Source of the DNA: Sphingobacteriales bacterium
GTDB lineage: Bacteria > Bacteroidota > Bacteroidia > Chitinophagales > Chitinophagaceae
Length of the DNA: 64,000 bases
Assembly: GCA_003963365.1 (NCBI GenBank)
Contig: RXJG01000002.1
Span: 513,722-577,721, forward strand
Reading direction: 5' to 3'
This document shows, one piece after another, positions 9,880-19,419 of the stretch. The translations under genes and the position numbers were made by a program. The first letter of the stretch is position 1. The number at the start of each line of letters is the position of its first letter. A model generated the notes under the pieces. It was given only the letters and a program-made list of their open reading frames with translations. It did no database searches and was not told the origin of the DNA.

Positions 9880-10737
9880 ATGAAAAAAGCAATTGCACAC
9901 ATTTTATTAGGAAGAGAAAAACAGATCACGAAAGAAGAAACTGTTCTGCAACCATTGCCACATAAAGATTTTCGTTTTGCCAATCCGTTTATTGTAATTC
10001 ATCATTTAAAACCGGAGATGATTGAGCCGGGTGCTGAGTTTAGAATTCACCCGCATCCGCATCGTGGTTTTTCTCCTGTTACCTTTGTGTTGCAGGGTGA
10101 AGGATATCATAAAGACAATGCCGGTCATGATGAAATTGTAAAAGCCGGTGATGTGCAATGGATGTTTGCCGGTAAGGGACTGCTTCACAGTGAAGGGCCA
10201 ACTAAAGAATTATTGAAAAAAGGGGGTGTACAGGAATTTATACAGCTTTGGATCAATGCACCAAAAGCAAATAAATGGGATGAACCATTTTATCAGTCTG
10301 CCAGAAAAGAAGAATTAATACAGGTTATCAACGAAGAAGGAGTGAACTTGCGGTTAGCAACAGGCGAATACGATGGAAAGAAAGGGCCCATCAATAAAAG
10401 TCATACACCGGTTGTTTCAATTGTGGGAGAGATCAGTAAAGGCAAACAGGTGCAGTTAACCGCTACCCCGGGTTGGTGGACATTATTATACATCGCTAAA
10501 GGGAAACTTTGTATTGACCAGGAAAGTATTGATCAGTATCATTTAATAATTTTTCAAAAAGAGAATGAAGAGATAGTGATTACTGCCGAAGAAGATACGC
10601 AACTATTGTTTTTATCTGCCGAACCAATTGATGAGCCCATTGCCGCAAAAGATAATTTTGTAATGAATACAGCAGAAGAAATTGAACAGGCGATGAAAGA
10701 CTATGAAAACGGTGTGTTTGGAACATTAGTATATTAA
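9880..10737 (+). CDS. pirin family protein (second paralogue)
   Basis: IHPHPHRGFSPVTFVLQGEGYHKDNAGHDEIVKAGDVQWMFAGKGLLHSE. Confidence 0.92.
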   Translation: MKKAIAHILLGREKQITKEETVLQPLPHKDFRFANPFIVIHHLKPEMIEPGAEFRIHPHPHRGFSPVTFVLQGEGYHKDNAGHDEIVKAGDVQWMFAGKGLLHSEGPTKELLKKGGVQEFIQLWINAPKANKWDEPFYQSARKEELIQVINEEGVNLRLATGEYDGKKGPINKSHTPVVSIVGEISKGKQVQLTATPGWWTLLYIAKGKLCIDQESIDQYHLIIFQKENEEIVITAEEDTQLLFLSAEPIDEPIAAKDNFVMNTAEEIEQAMKDYENGVFGTLVY

Positions 10738-10746
10738 AACAATTTT

Positions 10747-11049
10747 ATGAAAGAAGAATATCAATCGCTTGAGCTGATTAAGAACGATTCACTTAACCGT
10801 TTTGAAATGAAAGTAGGAGAGCACCTCGCTATCATTGAATATAAAGAACTGCCGGGTAAGATAGCTTTGCTGCATACAGAAGTAGAACCTGCATTGGAAG
10901 GTAAAGGTGCCGGTACGGCAATTGTTGAGAAGACATTGGATTATATAGAAAAAAATAACTTGAAACTGATCCCATTGTGTCCTTTGGTGGTAGCTTACAT
11001 TAAACGCCACCCTGAATGGAACAGGATTGTGGCAGCACATGATGAATAG
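10747..11049 (+). CDS. small GNAT N-acetyltransferase (YjdJ-like)
   Basis: ALLHTEVEPALEGKGAGTAIVEKTLDYIEKNNLKLIPLCPLVVAYIKRHPEW. Confidence 0.88.
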   Translation: MKEEYQSLELIKNDSLNRFEMKVGEHLAIIEYKELPGKIALLHTEVEPALEGKGAGTAIVEKTLDYIEKNNLKLIPLCPLVVAYIKRHPEWNRIVAAHDE

Positions 11050-11075
11050 TAGTAACTTACTTAAAATTAATTTGT

Positions 11076-11726
11076 ATGCAGTATAAATTAGACAAGCCCG
11101 TACACGGAACTATTGGTACGGAAAAATATAAATGTGTAATAGAGTGGCGCAACGGAAAATTGATTGCAGATGAACCAGTAAACAACGGTGGAAAAGATGA
11201 AGGTCCCGATCCTTATACCTTATTACTCTCCTCACTGGCAACCTGTACACTGGTAACCCTGCGTATGTATATTGACCGCAAAGGATGGAATATACCAGAA
11301 ATAGCGGTGAAAACAAATATGTTTCAAACAAAACAGGGAGATGAAACCACCACATACATTGACAGGGATATTTCTTTTCCCCAACCATTACCTGCAGAAC
11401 AAAAAGACCGGTTACTGGAAATTGCACTGCATTGTCCCATTTCAAAAATTTTAGAAGGAGAAATTAAGATCCGCAGTTTTGTATATCATGATGAAGAAGT
11501 GGATAAGAATATTAAATACAAAAACGATGAGGTGACAGTTGTATGGAAGCCCGAGCTATGTAAACATTCAGGAAGATGTGTTACGCAGTTACCGCAGGTA
11601 TTTAATTTAAAAGCTCATCCATGGATTAATGTAAATGGAGCGGATGCACAAACTATCATTGATCAGGTCGCTAAATGCCCAACAGGTGCCTTGTCAATTC
11701 AACCAAAAATTGAAGAAACAAAATAA
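11076..11726 (+). CDS. OsmC family protein fused to a C-terminal (4Fe-4S) mono-cluster/ferredoxin-like domain
   Basis: GPDPYTLLLSSLATCTLVTLRMY (OsmC) followed by WKPELCKHSGRCVTQLPQVF...CPTGALS. Confidence 0.85.
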   Translation: MQYKLDKPVHGTIGTEKYKCVIEWRNGKLIADEPVNNGGKDEGPDPYTLLLSSLATCTLVTLRMYIDRKGWNIPEIAVKTNMFQTKQGDETTTYIDRDISFPQPLPAEQKDRLLEIALHCPISKILEGEIKIRSFVYHDEEVDKNIKYKNDEVTVVWKPELCKHSGRCVTQLPQVFNLKAHPWINVNGADAQTIIDQVAKCPTGALSIQPKIEETK

Positions 11727-11915
11727 TTAATTCTTTTCAACCGCATGTCCTCCAAACTCATTGCGTAAAGCAGCTACCACTTTAGCAGCATACGTTTCCT
11801 TTTGCAGTGAAGCATAATGTAACTGTAAACTCAAATCAATTACTTCATGTTCTTTTGTTATATTAAAGGCCAATGGATAACCCGTTTTACCTAAACCAAT
11901 CAATCCTGTTTGTAT
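11727..11915 (-). pseudogene. gnd: internally deleted 6-phosphogluconate dehydrogenase remnant
   Basis: Reverse-strand reading gives IQTGLIGLGKTGYPLAFNITKEHEVIDLSLQLHYASLQKETYAAKVVAALRNEFGGHAVEKN*, i.e. Gnd N-terminus joined to Gnd C-terminus, no ATG (ATA in its place). Confidence 0.75.
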
Positions 11916-11933
11916 ATAGAAAAGTTGATATGA

Positions 11934-13388
11934 TCAATATTTGTTATTGCTGTAAAGTTCTTTGAATATGGCGTAATTGTCCATATAAAAATCATGATTC
12001 CAGTCTTCAGGCTGATAAATATTAGCAGCAGGATGTACGGTAAGATTTTTTTCAGTCATTAATCCCAAACTATAACCGCCCCAGATAGCAGCACCCAATG
12101 CAGAAGCATCTGCATTATCTGACACATGTACCGGTAAGTTAAAAACATCCGCCACCATTTGCAACCATTTGGGTGATTGAATAAACCCACCGCTGGCAAT
12201 AATGCGGCTGATGCCGGGTTGTTGTTTAATAAGTTTCTCTGCAATAGAATATAAATTCATCACCACCCCTTCAATCATCGCCCGGCAAAAATGATCAGGC
12301 GTATGATGTGCCTGCATACCATATACAACCATCTTTGCTTTGGCATCCCACACAGGAGCTCTTTCACCATATAAATAAGGAAGAATAACGAGCCCTTCAC
12401 TTCCTGCATCAATCTTAAAAGCTCTTTCTAATATTTTTGCTTCGGTTAAAGTGTTGTCTTTTAAAAAATCTTTTAACCAGTTAACTACATTGCCTCCGTT
12501 ATTGCTGGCACCGCCGCTGATGTATAAATTATTGGCCAGGGCATAATTGAAAATGCTTTCATCCGGATCAAAAAAAGGTTCAGGTGAAGTGATGCGTACA
12601 GCAGCACTGGTTCCAATAGTGATGGCTAAATCACGATTGGGAATAACATGACTGCCCACATTGGCAAAACAGCCATCGCTGCTGCCGGCTACAAACAATA
12701 TATCATCGGGCAGATTCAATTCCGCTTTTATTCCTTCTCTCCATTTATTGGTGTAAGCCGATGTAGGAACTGGTTCTGATAACAATTCGTAAGTAATACC
12801 GGCATTGTTTAATCCGGTAATATCCCATTTCAATTCCTGTATATCAAACATACCGGTGGCGGAAGCAATAGAATAATCAATGATATATCTTCCTAATAAA
12901 TGAAAACAGATATATTCTTTAATAGAGATGAATTTATAAGCCGCAGCAAAAGCTTCCTTTGCATTTCGCTTCAACCATTTGATCTTGGTGAGCGGTAACA
13001 TAGGATGAACAGGAGTACCGCATTTGCGATAAATAATGGAGGCATCTTTTTCATAACGGATATCATCTGCTTCCTCAGTACTACGGGTATCACTCCATAA
13101 TAACAGCGGAGTTAAAGGTCTTCCTTCCGCATCTACAATCATAATACTGTGCATGGCTGCACTAAAACAGATGGATTTTATTTGTTGTGGCTGATTGCAT
13201 TTTCCAATGATTTCTTTAATTACACTAAACGTAGCATTCTTTACCACATTTGCATCCTGTTCACGATAGCCCGGTTCTGGTTCGTTGGTGGGATAATGTT
13301 GGTGAGCAGTACCAATGATCTCTCCATTAGTATTGATCAGTACGGCTTTAACGGATCCGGTGCCTATATCTATTCCTAAAAAAAACAT
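11934..13388 (-). CDS. gluconokinase (FGGY family carbohydrate kinase)
   Basis: MFFLGIDIGTGSVKAVLI, SSDGCFANVGSHV, GERAPVWDAKAKMVVYGM; ORF extended to 13508 but start at 13388 preferred. Confidence 0.88.
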   Translation of the reverse strand: MFFLGIDIGTGSVKAVLINTNGEIIGTAHQHYPTNEPEPGYREQDANVVKNATFSVIKEIIGKCNQPQQIKSICFSAAMHSIMIVDAEGRPLTPLLLWSDTRSTEEADDIRYEKDASIIYRKCGTPVHPMLPLTKIKWLKRNAKEAFAAAYKFISIKEYICFHLLGRYIIDYSIASATGMFDIQELKWDITGLNNAGITYELLSEPVPTSAYTNKWREGIKAELNLPDDILFVAGSSDGCFANVGSHVIPNRDLAITIGTSAAVRITSPEPFFDPDESIFNYALANNLYISGGASNNGGNVVNWLKDFLKDNTLTEAKILERAFKIDAGSEGLVILPYLYGERAPVWDAKAKMVVYGMQAHHTPDHFCRAMIEGVVMNLYSIAEKLIKQQPGISRIIASGGFIQSPKWLQMVADVFNLPVHVSDNADASALGAAIWGGYSLGLMTEKNLTVHPAANIYQPEDWNHDFYMDNYAIFKELYSNNKY

Positions 13389-13530
13389 GGGTGTAAGATA
13401 ATGGAAGATGTTGACAGTTGACAGATGGCGTTTCACAGAAAGAAAGGAAAATTGTTCAAATACCGGTAACCAGTTACCCGCAACTAACAACCAATAACCA
13501 TCTCCCAACTTTCACTTACCTTTGCCCGCT

Positions 13531-14620
13531 ATGACACAGGAACAACTTAAGGATATGAGAGACCGTGTAGTGGTCTTGAGGAGGTTTCTTTGACGTGGAG
13601 AACCGCCAATACAAAATCAGTGAAGAGAAACAACTCTCTCTAAGTCCGGGCTTTTGGGATGATAACAAACGTGCCACGGAGATACTAAAAAACATTAAGC
13701 AAAATGAATTTTGGGTAAATCTTTATACAGAAGTAGATACAGCTGTAGAAGATTTTGCTGTGCTCTTTGATTTCTGGAAAGCAGGTGATGCCACTGAAGA
13801 AGAAACGAAAGAAGCATACAACAAAGCAATTGAAAAAATTGAAGAAGCAGAATTTAAGAGTACCCTGAATGAACCGGAAGATGAACTGCCTGCAGTTTTA
13901 CAAATCAACAGTGGTGCTGGTGGAACAGAAAGCCAGGACTGGGCAGAGATGCTGGCCCGTATGTATCGTATGTACGGACAAAAACAGGGCTGGGCAATAA
14001 AAGAACTCGACTGGCAGGATGGTGATGGTGCCGGGATAAAAACCTGTACGTTTGAATTTGATGGCCCTTTTGCTTACGGGTTTTTGAAAGCGGAAAGTGG
14101 TGTGCACCGGTTGGTTCGTATCAGCCCGTTTGATAGTAATGCAAGAAGACATACTTCATTTGCGTCTGTATTTGTATATCCGTTAGTGGATGATACGATT
14201 CATATTGAAATTAATCCGGCAGATGTAAAAATGGAAACGTCCCGTAGTGGTGGTGCCGGTGGACAGAATGTAAACAAAGTAGAAACAAAAGTGCAGTTAA
14301 CACATATTCCAACAGGTATTGTAGTAGTTTGCCAGCAGGACAGAAGCCAGTTAGGTAACAGGGAACTGGCTATGCAAATGTTGCGCAGCCGTTTGTATGA
14401 AGAAGAACTGCGTAAACGGCAGGCCCTGAAAGATGCTGCTAATGCCGGAAAGAAAAAAATAGAATGGGGTTCACAGATACGTTCCTATGTTTTTCATCCA
14501 TACAAAATGATTAAAGACCACCGTACCGATTATGAAGTGGGGAATGTGCAGCCGGTAATGGATGGAGAACTGGATGGATTTATTAAAGCATACCTGATGA
14601 GTGAGAAAGAGAATGCCTGA
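13531..14620 (+). CDS. prfB: peptide chain release factor 2 with programmed +1 frameshift
   Basis: ORF1 [20 protein letters not shown] then in-frame TGA at 13591 in AGGAGGTTTCTTTGAC; +1 frame gives [24 protein letters not shown]...[20 protein letters not shown]. Confidence 0.95.
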
Positions 14621-14715
14621 TTTGAAGATGTGTTGATTTGAAGATTTGGAAATGAGAATTTCAAAATTGACTAATTTTCAAATCTTCAAATTACCAACTC
14701 ATCAAATTAAACTTT

Positions 14716-15074
14716 ATGCAGAATAACAAAGAAGGAAACCTTATTGTAGAACTTAGTTTTAAGTTTGCGCTGGATATTATTCGCTATGCAGAGTTATTGG
14801 AGCAGAATAGGAAATTTGTAGTAGCTAATCAATTATTGAAGCAGGAACTTCCATCGGAGCTAACATAAGAGAAGCACAAAACGCAGAAAGTAAAGTTGAC
14901 TTTATTCATAAAATGAAAGTAGCTGCAAAAGAGGCAGATGAAACAGAATATTGGTTATTGCTTTGTAAAGCATCTGAACATTATCCGGGAACTGATGGGT
15001 TGATAGAAAAGCTGACATCAATTATAAAAGTTCTTTCAAAAATAATATCATCATCAAAATCCAGTATTCATTAA
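14716..15074 (+). pseudogene. frameshifted four-helix bundle (S23-like) protein
   Basis: MQNNKEGNLIVELSFKFALDIIRYAELLEQNRKFVVANQLLKQ / frame change / GTSIGANIREAQNAESKVDFIHKMKVAAKEADETEYWLLLCKASEHYP. Confidence 0.8.
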
Positions 15075-15104
15075 CAAATTACCAAATCTTCAAATTAACA
15101 CCAT

Positions 15105-16736
15105 ATGAATTTAGGTTATTTCAATTATCCAATGCCGGCAAACGAACCGGTGTTGAGTTATGCCCCCGGAAGTAAGGAAAAAGAAATTTTAAAAGCCACA
15201 CTGGAGAAACTGAAAAGTGAGGTGATAGATGTGCCCATGTATATTGGCAGTAAAGAAGTTCGTACTAATACAAAAGGGGAGATTCGTCCTCCGCATGAAA
15301 TAAAACATTTACTGGGTTATTATCATGAAGGAAACGAAAAACATGTGCAGCAGGCTATTGATGCGGCATTGGCAGCTAAAGAAAGCTGGGCTAACATGAG
15401 TTGGGAAAACCGGGCAGCTATTTTTTTAAAAGCAGCTGATCTCCTGGCAACTAAATACCGGGCATACATGAACGGCACTACTATGCTTGGTCAGAGTAAG
15501 AATGCTTACCAGGCAGAGATAGACAGTGCCTGTGAGCTGATAGATTTCCTTAGGTTCAATGTTCATTTCCTAAGTGAGATATACCGTCAGCAACCAATAA
15601 GCGGACCCGGTATGCACAACCGTATGGAGTATCGTCCCCTCGAAGGGTTTGTGCTGGCAATTACTCCTTTTAATTTTACCGCTATTGGTGGTAACCTCCC
15701 CACTTCTGCGGCTATGTGTGGTAATGTGGTGGTTTGGAAACCGGCACATACACAAATTTATTCGGCGCAAATGTTTATGCGCATTTTAAAAGAAGCAGGA
15801 TTGCCGGATGGTGTTATCAATTTGATTTATGTAGACGGGCCAACATTAGGTAAAGTATGTTTCAGTCATCCTGATTTTGCCGGCGTACATTTTACCGGAA
15901 GCACAGGAGTATTTAACTATATGTGGGAAACCATTGGTAAAAATATGAGTGCTTATAAATCGTATCCACGGATAGTTGGTGAAACGGGGGGTAAGGATTT
16001 CGTAATAGCCCATAAATCCGCCGATGTGGATGTAGTGGTAACAGCTTTGTTACGTGGCGCCTTTGAATTCCAGGGACAAAAATGTTCTGCTGCCTCAAGA
16101 GCCTATATTCCTTCTAACATAGCGGAAGAAGTAAAGAAAAAATTAATTGCCGGAGTAAAGAGTTTTAAAATGGGTACGGTGGAAGACTTTACCAATTTTA
16201 TAAATGCGGTGATTGATGAAAAAAGTTTTGATAAAATAAAAGCTTATATCGATAATGCCAAAAAAGATAAGAAAGCAGAGATATGGGTGGGAGGTAAGTG
16301 TGATAAGAAAGAAGGTTATTTTATTCAACCAACCATAATTGAAGCAAAGGATCCAAATTATGTTACCATGTGTGAAGAGATATTTGGTCCGGTATTAACG
16401 GTGTATATATATCCTGCCAATAGTTTTGAAAAAACATTAGAGTTGGTGGATAAAACATCTCCTTATGCATTAACAGGCGCAATAATTGCCCAGGATAAAG
16501 CAGCGGTTGAATTAGCGACAAACAAATTGCGTAACGCTGCAGGTAATTTTTATATAAACGATAAACCTACTGGGGCAGTGGTGGGCCAACAGCCTTTTGG
16601 TGGGGCAAGAGCAAGCGGTACAAATGACAAAGCAGGTTCTGCGTTAAACCTTTACAGGTGGTTAAGTGCAAGAACTATTAAAGAAACATACAACCCGCCG
16701 GTGGATTACCGCTATCCATTTTTGCTTGAAGAATAA
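15105..16736 (+). CDS. pruA: L-glutamate gamma-semialdehyde (1-pyrroline-5-carboxylate) dehydrogenase
   Basis: 543 aa ALDH; GETGGKDFVIAHKSADVDVVVTALLRGAFEFQGQKCSAASRAYIP. Confidence 0.92.
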   Translation: MNLGYFNYPMPANEPVLSYAPGSKEKEILKATLEKLKSEVIDVPMYIGSKEVRTNTKGEIRPPHEIKHLLGYYHEGNEKHVQQAIDAALAAKESWANMSWENRAAIFLKAADLLATKYRAYMNGTTMLGQSKNAYQAEIDSACELIDFLRFNVHFLSEIYRQQPISGPGMHNRMEYRPLEGFVLAITPFNFTAIGGNLPTSAAMCGNVVVWKPAHTQIYSAQMFMRILKEAGLPDGVINLIYVDGPTLGKVCFSHPDFAGVHFTGSTGVFNYMWETIGKNMSAYKSYPRIVGETGGKDFVIAHKSADVDVVVTALLRGAFEFQGQKCSAASRAYIPSNIAEEVKKKLIAGVKSFKMGTVEDFTNFINAVIDEKSFDKIKAYIDNAKKDKKAEIWVGGKCDKKEGYFIQPTIIEAKDPNYVTMCEEIFGPVLTVYIYPANSFEKTLELVDKTSPYALTGAIIAQDKAAVELATNKLRNAAGNFYINDKPTGAVVGQQPFGGARASGTNDKAGSALNLYRWLSARTIKETYNPPVDYRYPFLLEE

Positions 16737-16751
16737 GTTAAGAACAATGTC

Positions 16752-16776
16752 AAGACTGTTATTTGACGGTCTTTTC
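16752..16776 (+). terminator. hairpin after pruA
   Basis: AAGACTG...CGGTCTTTT. Confidence 0.55.
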
Positions 16777-16842
16777 ATTTAGTTAAAATAAATTTCACTT
16801 TCACCGATACAAAAGATAAATTCGCTTTATTAAAGATTACCG

Positions 16843-17352
16843 GTGAAGACAATTTTAAATTCATACCAGCTTAATTTAACGATTCAGCGTTTAACGCACC
16901 AGTTGATAGAAAACAAGGTCGATTTTAAGCACACTACTTTTGTTGGGATACAGCCAAGAGGAATATTATTATCAGATAAGATCATTGAAAACATACGGTC
17001 AATTTATCCCAATGAAAAATTGCAATACGGAAAACTGGATATAACTTTTTACCGGGATGATATCCGGAAAGAATTACATGTTCCCAATCAAACCGATATC
17101 CCTTTTTCCCTCGAAGGGAAAAAAGTGGTTTTAATTGACGATGTGCTGTACACCGGCAGAACAATAAGGGCTGCCTTAGATGCGCTGCTTGACTTTGGCC
17201 GCCCGGAAAAAGTAGAGCTATGTGTATTAATTGATCGTCGTTTCAGCCGTCAGCTTCCCATTCAGCCGGATTATTGCGGCAAACCCATTGACTCAATCAT
17301 TTCTCAAAAAGTAAAAGTGCAATGGGATAAAGGGGAAGTTGTGTTGTATTAA
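16843..17352 (+). CDS. pyrR: PyrR bifunctional pyr regulator/uracil phosphoribosyltransferase
   Basis: VVLIDDVLYTGRTIRAALDALLDFGRPEKVELCVLIDRRFSRQLPIQPDYCG; GTG start. Confidence 0.9.
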   Translation: MKTILNSYQLNLTIQRLTHQLIENKVDFKHTTFVGIQPRGILLSDKIIENIRSIYPNEKLQYGKLDITFYRDDIRKELHVPNQTDIPFSLEGKKVVLIDDVLYTGRTIRAALDALLDFGRPEKVELCVLIDRRFSRQLPIQPDYCGKPIDSIISQKVKVQWDKGEVVLY

Positions 17353-17376
17353 AATACCCTTTACCTTTGCTCTTTA

Positions 17377-18312
17377 ATGCAACTATCTACTCGTCACTTA
17401 CTAGGCATTAAAGACCTGACCTCACAGGACATTCAATTAATTCTCGACACCGCCACTCAATTCAAAGAAGTTTTACAAAGACCGATTAAAAAAGTTCCAT
17501 CGCTCAGGGATGTAACTATTGTCAATCTTTTTTACGAAAACTCAACCCGCACCCGTATTTCATTTGAGCTGGCAGAAAAACGATTAAGTGCTGATACCAT
17601 CAACTTTGCCGCCAGTGCTTCCTCTGTTTCAAAAGGAGAAACCTTACTGGATACGGTCAATAACATTCTATCTATGAAAGTGGATATGGTGGTAATGCGG
17701 CACAGTGCCAGCGGTGCACCTCATTTTTTAGCTAAACATATTCCGGCTGCTATTGTAAATGCCGGGGACGGAATTAATGAACATCCAACCCAGGGCTTAC
17801 TCGATGCTTTTTCTATGCGGGAAAAAACTGGTAAACTGGAGGGCCTTAAAGTGGCTATCATCGGTGATATTATGCACAGCCGGGTGGCAATGAGTAATAT
17901 TTATTTACTGAAGAAAATGGGAGCAGAGGTAATGGTTGCCGGTCCGCCAACGCTTATTCCAAAATACATACAAGAGGCATTTGACATAAGAGTAGAATAC
18001 AACTTAAGGAGGGCACTGGAATGGTGTGATGTGGCGAATGTATTGCGGATACAATTGGAAAGACAAAACCAGGTATTGTTTTCTTCATTAAGAGAGTATA
18101 GTCTGGCTTATGGTATCAACAAACAGATACTGGATTCGCTCAATAAAGAAATTGTGATTATGCACCCCGGCCCGATAAACCGTGGAGTGGAATTAGACAG
18201 TGATGCAGCAGACAGTAAACAATCTATCATACTGCAGCAGGTAGAAAATGGTGTGGCAGTGAGAATGGCAGTACTGTACTTGTTAGCCGGAGGAAGAGGG
18301 GAGAACAATTAG
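17377..18312 (+). CDS. pyrB: aspartate carbamoyltransferase catalytic subunit
   Basis: LFYENSTRTRISFELAEKRL, VNAGDGINEHPTQGLLD, MHPGPINRGVE. Confidence 0.95.
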   Translation: MQLSTRHLLGIKDLTSQDIQLILDTATQFKEVLQRPIKKVPSLRDVTIVNLFYENSTRTRISFELAEKRLSADTINFAASASSVSKGETLLDTVNNILSMKVDMVVMRHSASGAPHFLAKHIPAAIVNAGDGINEHPTQGLLDAFSMREKTGKLEGLKVAIIGDIMHSRVAMSNIYLLKKMGAEVMVAGPPTLIPKYIQEAFDIRVEYNLRRALEWCDVANVLRIQLERQNQVLFSSLREYSLAYGINKQILDSLNKEIVIMHPGPINRGVELDSDAADSKQSIILQQVENGVAVRMAVLYLLAGGRGENN

Positions 18313-18378
18313 GCAATTTGATCATGTGATGATGAGAATAAGAAAAGTGAAATAAGGAATAAAAAAGTAAAATAGATT

Positions 18379-18420
18379 TTCACGCAAAGACGCAAAGTCG
18401 CAACGACAAGCATGCAAAAT
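18379..18420. repeat. dispersed CACGCAAAGnCGC intergenic repeat, copy 1
   Basis: TTCACGCAAAGACGCAAAGTCGCAACGA; related copies at about 22062, 22997 and 35277. Confidence 0.6.
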
Positions 18421-18500
18421 ATTGATCATCACAAATCAATCAACTATTAAACCTTTAAATAATTAAACGAATAAACCAGTAACAAGAAACCAGCAACCAG

Positions 18501-18827
18501 ATGCGTACCATATTGCTTCTCCTATTTTCTAACATCTTCATGACCTTTGCGTGGTATGGGCATTTGAAGTACCATAATGTTCCATTGTGGAAAGCAATTT
18601 TAGTGAGCTGGGGAATAGCTTTCTTCGAATATTGCTTAATGGTTCCTGCTAACCGTATCGGTTATGGCGGTGGGTTTAATGCCTACCAGCTTAAGATAGT
18701 GCAGGAGGTAATCACTCTAACAGTGTTTTGTGTATTTGCAATTATTTATTTAAAAGAACCTTTTCACTGGAAATACCTCGTAAGCTTTGGCTTCTTAATC
18801 GGAGCCGTATATTTTATGTTCAAATAG
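18501..18827 (+). CDS. DMT family protein (DUF486)
   Basis: HVPLWKAILVSWGIAFFEYCLMVPANRIGYGGGFNAYQLKIVQEVITL. Confidence 0.9.
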   Translation: MRTILLLLFSNIFMTFAWYGHLKYHNVPLWKAILVSWGIAFFEYCLMVPANRIGYGGGFNAYQLKIVQEVITLTVFCVFAIIYLKEPFHWKYLVSFGFLIGAVYFMFK

Positions 18828-18844
18828 GCTGCAGGGACATTTTT

Positions 18845-19360
18845 TTACATGCCCGGAAAACGAAAGCCTTTAAAAAACAACTGTTGTTTATTATAATCAG
18901 CCTGTTCCATTCCCTTTACATATAACACCGCTATTATTTTCCCATCTGTCCAGCCCTGAATGCTCCATTGGTTTTTATCTTCTGCCTGCCAGTAATCAAT
19001 AATGCCAATGATGTCTTCATTATTATTTAAGTGCATGCCTTTACCATAACCACTTGCTGAACGGATATTAAATTGTCCTTTTAAAAAATCGAGATAAGAT
19101 TCCAGCAATGCTTCTCCATCCTGGCCACTGCTTACAGAATCTTTTAATTGCACACAAATCAATCCGTAGGTAAATCCATCTTTCACACATTCACCGGTAT
19201 ATACTTTGGAAGAATCTTCGCTGTAGCTTTTTTCAAATTCTCCCGGATCACAAAACATATAAATGGAACAACCGCTTTTACTGACAGGATATTTTTTCAG
19301 CGACTGACTTTTTGTATTAACTGCAATTAATAAAAGAAGGATGCTTAAAATCTTTTTCAT
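18845..19360 (-). CDS. secreted hypothetical protein
   Basis: 171 aa with signal peptide MKKILSILLLLIAVNTKSQS. Confidence 0.65.
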   Translation of the reverse strand: MKKILSILLLLIAVNTKSQSLKKYPVSKSGCSIYMFCDPGEFEKSYSEDSSKVYTGECVKDGFTYGLICVQLKDSVSSGQDGEALLESYLDFLKGQFNIRSASGYGKGMHLNNNEDIIGIIDYWQAEDKNQWSIQGWTDGKIIAVLYVKGMEQADYNKQQLFFKGFRFPGM

Positions 19361-19419
19361 GTGTATGACATAAAATTAAGAATTGTGGCTTAGAAATTAA
19401 GTACCCAATGCTACGGATT

